From Bacteroidetes bacterium UBA6161 (GTDB lineage Bacteria; Bacteroidota; Bacteroidia; NS11-12g; UBA955), in the NCBI GenBank assembly GCA_002422315.1, contig DIUJ01000068.1, forward strand, positions 160,630-224,629: a DNA stretch of 64,000 nt, read 5' to 3'. Under the pieces are notes generated by a model. That model searched no databases and was not told where the DNA came from. It worked only from the letters and a program-made list of their open reading frames with translations. A program made the translations under genes and the position numbers. This document shows positions 63,997 through 64,000 of this stretch, one piece after another; positions within the stretch are counted from its first letter, which is position 1; every line of letters begins with the position of its first letter.

Positions 63997-64000
63997 GGAA

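Overview
The window is a gene-dense, AT-rich chromosomal segment from a member of the Bacteroidota. The evidence is a GldN/PorN C-terminus at the left edge, proteins with type IX secretion (T9SS) type A and CHU_C-like type B tails, promoters with the TAnnTTTG -7 box, few Shine-Dalgarno-like sites, and the DUF177-rpmF-plsX-fabH-accB-accC order usual in this phylum. I cannot place it to genus. No rRNA, IS element, prophage or CRISPR array was seen.

Layout. 1-10 kb: gldN (partial), ftcD, a tandem double D-Ala-D-Ala ligase-like gene joined to a PASTA protein, a T9SS cargo protein, a rhodanese, a seven-haem cytochrome with a TPR tail, and tRNA-Cys. 10-20 kb: cytochrome b561, ligA, an unknown secreted protein, queA, two MacB-like permeases around a GNAT-like protein, and lipB. 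20-28 kb: a minus-strand cluster of redoxin lipoprotein, c-type cytochrome fused to a copper type II monooxygenase fold, and muramidase; then a glycosyltransferase, an outer-membrane barrel / MerR / M23 operon, and alaS. 28-37 kb: a type A T9SS protein and a 1789-residue PKD protein, with unusual hairpins between and upstream of them, then an S66 peptidase and GtrA. 37-43 kb: the overlapping operon MsbA-like ABC exporter, rimB-like protease, rimK and FAD oxidoreductase. 43-50 kb: the fatty-acid initiation operon, purB and a PiT-like membrane protein.

50.9-57.7 kb is the main accessory island: a five-gene, translationally coupled operon with type III methyltransferase (mod) and restriction (res) genes on the outside. 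Inside are an OLD/RecF-like AAA ATPase, a DUF4276 TOPRIM-like protein and a small membrane-anchored protein with a probable winged helix. It looks like a composite phage-defence locus and is the best candidate here for an under-described system. The mod gene also carries an in-frame insertion resembling a Bacteroidota palindromic interspersed repeat.

57.7-64 kb: an ArnT-like transferase with a PAP2 phosphatase, a START-like protein, an LptF/G permease, a glycosyltransferase and a bacilliredoxin. At the right edge a short reading frame runs into a (TC)9 tract followed at once by a stop, which looks like a phase-variable locus in the OFF state. Several genes (lipB, purB, the S66 peptidase) have a TATTTTTG box 3-4 nt before the start codon and are predicted to be leaderless.
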